Below, in pieces: positions 62,061 through 64,000 of a stretch of DNA of 64,000 nucleotides. Position numbers and translations under genes: made by a program. Under the pieces are notes generated by a model. That model did not search any database. It saw only the letters and a program-made list of their open reading frames with translations, and was not told the DNA's origin. Location of the stretch: the NCBI RefSeq assembly GCF_900128475.1, contig NZ_LT635836.1, positions 62,001-126,000 on the forward strand, in the 5' to 3' direction. The DNA comes from Mediterranea massiliensis. Lineage in GTDB: Bacteria > Bacteroidota > Bacteroidia > Bacteroidales > Bacteroidaceae. Each line of letters begins with the position of its first letter. Within the stretch, counting starts at the first letter, position 1.

Positions 62061-63353
62061 ATGGGATACATAAGCATCCAAATCAACAAGGCGAAAGGGT
62101 CGGCTGACACGGGCGCATCCGATCATATAGAACGCAAGACCACGCCCAAGAACGCAGACCCCACACGCACCCACCTCAACCGTGAATTGGTGGAATTTCC
62201 CGACGGTGTGGCAGACCGCACCGGAGCGATAAGCCACCGCATCCACACGGCTGGCATCAAACGGAAGATAACACCCGACCAAGTGCGGGCAATCCGCATC
62301 GTGCTTTCGGGTACACACGAGGATATGATGAGAGTGCAGGACGAGGGCAGACTATCCGAATGGTGCGATGACAACCTGCAATGGCTGCACCGCACATTCG
62401 GCAGGGAGAACACCGTATCGGCAGTGCTGCACATGGACGAGCATACGCCGCACATCCACGCCACGGTCGTGCCGATAGTGACGGGCGAACGCAGGAAAGC
62501 AAGGAAGAAGCAAGCGGAGGGCAGACGCACCTACCGAAAGAAAGCCAACGCCGTGCGCCTGTGCGCCGATGACCTCCTGACCCGTGAAAGGCTTGTCGCC
62601 TACCATGACAGCTACGCCGCAGCGATGGCGAAGTACGGCTTGCAGCGTGGTGTCCGAGGTTCGGAGGCACGGCACATGACAACCGCCCAATACTACCGTG
62701 ACCTGAAACGGCAGACGGGAGAGCTTGAAGCCAACGTACAGCAGTTGCAGACCGAACAGCAACAGGCGGAACGGCAGCTTGACGAAGTGCGGAAAGAAAT
62801 CAAGTCGGAGAAGTTGGAAGCCGCCAAGACCGAGGCGAAAGCGGCACTCGTGGCAAAGGTCGGTTCTCTTTTGGGCAGCGGCAAGTTGAAAGCGGAAAGG
62901 GAGGAATTGCAGCAACGCATATCCGCCCTTGAAAGTCAGAACGAAGAATTGGTACGGCATATCAAGACAATGGAACAGACACATAGGGAAGAACGCACCA
63001 AGTTCAATGAGTATATGGACAGGATACAGCGTTATTTCCCTTATGTGGAGAAGCTGCTTCCGTTGATTGACTTTTGCCGAAACACCTTGCATTTCTCTGA
63101 AAGGCTAATCCAAGAATTGTGCAAGTTGAAGAAAGTAAGGCTGAAAGGCGATTTCTATTCCCCTGAATTCAACCGAAAGTTCCGTGACGAGAATGCGGCT
63201 TTCTCATTTGAGGAGGACAAGACCAAGAAAGAACACTACCATATATGCGTGAATGATATTTCGCTTGTCCAATGGTTCAGACAGAAAGCGAATGAATGGA
63301 GAAACGGTTTAGGGATTACACCTACAAGGCAGGATAAGGGACTAAAAATATAG
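62061..63353 (+). CDS. MobV-family relaxase (Pre/Mob)
   Basis: 430 aa. The metal-binding motif is HMDEHTPHIH (His124, Asp126, Glu127, His131, His133), and the N-terminus MGYISIQINKAKGS with THLNREL near residue 37 is typical of MobV. Residues about 215-330 are a long coiled coil (Gln/Glu/Lys-rich heptads), after which the C-terminus is basic. The enzyme nicks oriT and leads the strand during mobilization by a helper conjugative element. It is intact. Confidence 0.95.
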   Translation: MGYISIQINKAKGSADTGASDHIERKTTPKNADPTRTHLNRELVEFPDGVADRTGAISHRIHTAGIKRKITPDQVRAIRIVLSGTHEDMMRVQDEGRLSEWCDDNLQWLHRTFGRENTVSAVLHMDEHTPHIHATVVPIVTGERRKARKKQAEGRRTYRKKANAVRLCADDLLTRERLVAYHDSYAAAMAKYGLQRGVRGSEARHMTTAQYYRDLKRQTGELEANVQQLQTEQQQAERQLDEVRKEIKSEKLEAAKTEAKAALVAKVGSLLGSGKLKAEREELQQRISALESQNEELVRHIKTMEQTHREERTKFNEYMDRIQRYFPYVEKLLPLIDFCRNTLHFSERLIQELCKLKKVRLKGDFYSPEFNRKFRDENAAFSFEEDKTKKEHYHICVNDISLVQWFRQKANEWRNGLGITPTRQDKGLKI

Positions 63354-63422
63354 GATGTGCTCAAAAACACTCCAAAATCAAATAAAAACATTATAAGATA
63401 GGGGATTACCGAAAAAATCCTC

Positions 63423-63430
63423 TATCTTTG
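63423..63430 (+). promoter_or_regulatory. -7 element ahead of the structured leader
   Basis: TATCTTTG fits the consensus; transcription would begin near 63437 and give a 5' leader of about 250 nt. Confidence 0.6.
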
Positions 63431-63436
63431 TAATTG

Positions 63437-63685
63437 GATTGAGGCAACTCTTTCCAAGACATACGAGAAAAAAGAAAAAGCGTTATGCTTATCTCTAAGT
63501 CGGGAACGTAGGAAATTCAAGACTTATTCAGAGAGACGGCATAGTGGTTCTCACGCTATAGCGTAGGCTGTTATTACCATATCCTGAATAAAGGTTTTTC
63601 CTACGACCTCCGACTTAAGACGTGGTAGCATTGCAGTTCCACGCTTCGTGGTTTTAATTAAAAGGTCAAAAGGGACTGTAAGACC
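63437..63685 (+). ncRNA. Structured leader with attenuator-like switch
   Basis: Three coaxial stems are visible: TAAGTCGG 63496-63503 with CCGACTTA 63610-63617; CGTAGGAAA 63507-63515 with TTTCCTACG 63597-63605; TTATTCAG 63524-63531 with CTGAATAA 63584-63591. They enclose further hairpins, including the palindrome CGCTATAGCG. Downstream, CCACG (63639-63643) can pair either with CGTGG at 63621-63625 or with CGTGG at 63647-63651; the second is followed by TTTTAATT, like a terminator. This is the layout of a riboswitch or attenuator. I do not recognise the class. Confidence 0.6.
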
Positions 63686-64000
63686 ATGTATATTAACATT
63701 ATGGCTATTTCAATAATTGAACGTCATGGAAGTTGGTATGACATCTTTGACGACCGTGGAAAAAAACAAAAAACAATGCCTGAAAGTATTGGGACGATGC
63801 TTGGATGGAGTACACATTTCTTTATCGTTCAAAAGGGGGCGTGGTATGATTTGTATGATGAATCAGGTAAGAAGTATAAAACTCTTCCTGAATCAATAGG
63901 CTCATTTGTAAGTATAGCAGGAGATACTTTTGTAATAAGAAAGGGTTCTTGGTTAGATACTTATGATATATTTGGAAAGAAAATAAGCACACGTCCGGTA
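63686..64000 (+). CDS. W-Y-D repeat protein (3' end outside window)
   Basis: Open from ATG 63686 to the window end, 105 codons. Three tandem repeats of about 34-36 aa begin at residues 14, 49 and 84: GSWYDIFDDRGKKQKTMPES, GAWYDLYDESGKKYKTLPES, GSWLDTYDIFGKKISTRP. The unit pattern is GxWYDxYDxxGKKxKTxPES plus a hydrophobic strand with Phe-Ile/Val, consistent with a beta-rich repeat protein. No signal peptide is evident. The long leader before it suggests regulated expression. Function unknown. Confidence 0.7.
   Translation, partial: MYINIMAISIIERHGSWYDIFDDRGKKQKTMPESIGTMLGWSTHFFIVQKGAWYDLYDESGKKYKTLPESIGSFVSIAGDTFVIRKGSWLDTYDIFGKKISTRPV

Overview
The window looks like a chromosomal segment of a gut Bacteroidales species (Bacteroides/Phocaeicola type). 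Evidence: many genes are preceded by the Bacteroidetes -7 promoter element TAnnTTTG; there is a complete nqrABCDEF Na+ pump; there are TonB-dependent and DUF5686 outer-membrane proteins with carboxypeptidase-like N-terminal domains; and the mobile elements are of Bacteroides type. No genus assignment can be proved from the sequence alone.

Layout. (1) 1-7685 is the right part of an AT-rich integrated element. It carries small unknown genes, a winged-helix protein, DUF3871, a RadC/JAB protein, a catalytic-domain-only tyrosine recombinase, a structured RNA leader, a small operon (34-aa membrane peptide, J-domain mini-protein, two unknowns), a lipocalin-like lipoprotein and a frameshifted polyvalent-kinase gene. 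Its right junction falls inside the 3' end of a GGGtGRT-family gene (7685-7894). (2) 7960-16460 is an accessory zone: a 22-bp degenerate tandem array, a methyltransferase-HIT fusion plus HNH endonuclease operon, a fossil hipBA copy, a decayed iron alcohol dehydrogenase, an AraC regulator divergent from a secreted carboxymuconolactone-decarboxylase protein, and an intact hipBA module. (3) 16632-45853 is ordinary core chromosome: nqr operon, aminopeptidase C, outer-membrane and envelope proteins, an OadA-like carboxyltransferase, M16 protease, TRIC channel, wecB, a DUF5686 protein, rarA, a four-helix-bundle gene framed by AT-rich inverted repeats, a 2-hydroxyacid dehydrogenase, a TonB receptor/lipoprotein/nuclease group, ettA and tRNA-Lys. 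(4) 45918-55660, downstream of the tRNA, is a second accessory zone: a TetR regulator, an LCMT-type methyltransferase, two half-size ABC exporters, and a dlt-like operon (adenylation enzyme, carrier protein, MBOAT, DltD/SGNH-like) whose first gene lacks its 5' end. (5) 55660-64000 is an integrative mobilizable element. Its integrase gene is split just after the catalytic tyrosine codon by a complete group II intron whose removal restores the frame. The element continues with an SF3-type helicase gene broken by a TGA codon, a nested inverted-repeat region, an oriT-like hairpin, a MobV relaxase, and a highly structured attenuator-like leader before a W-Y-D repeat protein cut by the window end.

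How parts work together. nqrA-F is one Na+ pumping complex. The TonB receptor, anchor-J lipoprotein and secreted nuclease may form a nucleic-acid capture group. hipB/hipA share a long-spaced inverted-repeat operator that is also recognisable, with spacing altered by 10 bp, in the fossil copy. The best candidates for new biology are the methyltransferase-HIT/HNH pair, the two structured leaders (4521-4832 and 63431-63685) and the intron-split integrase. All functional statements rest on motif recognition by eye; no database search was possible.
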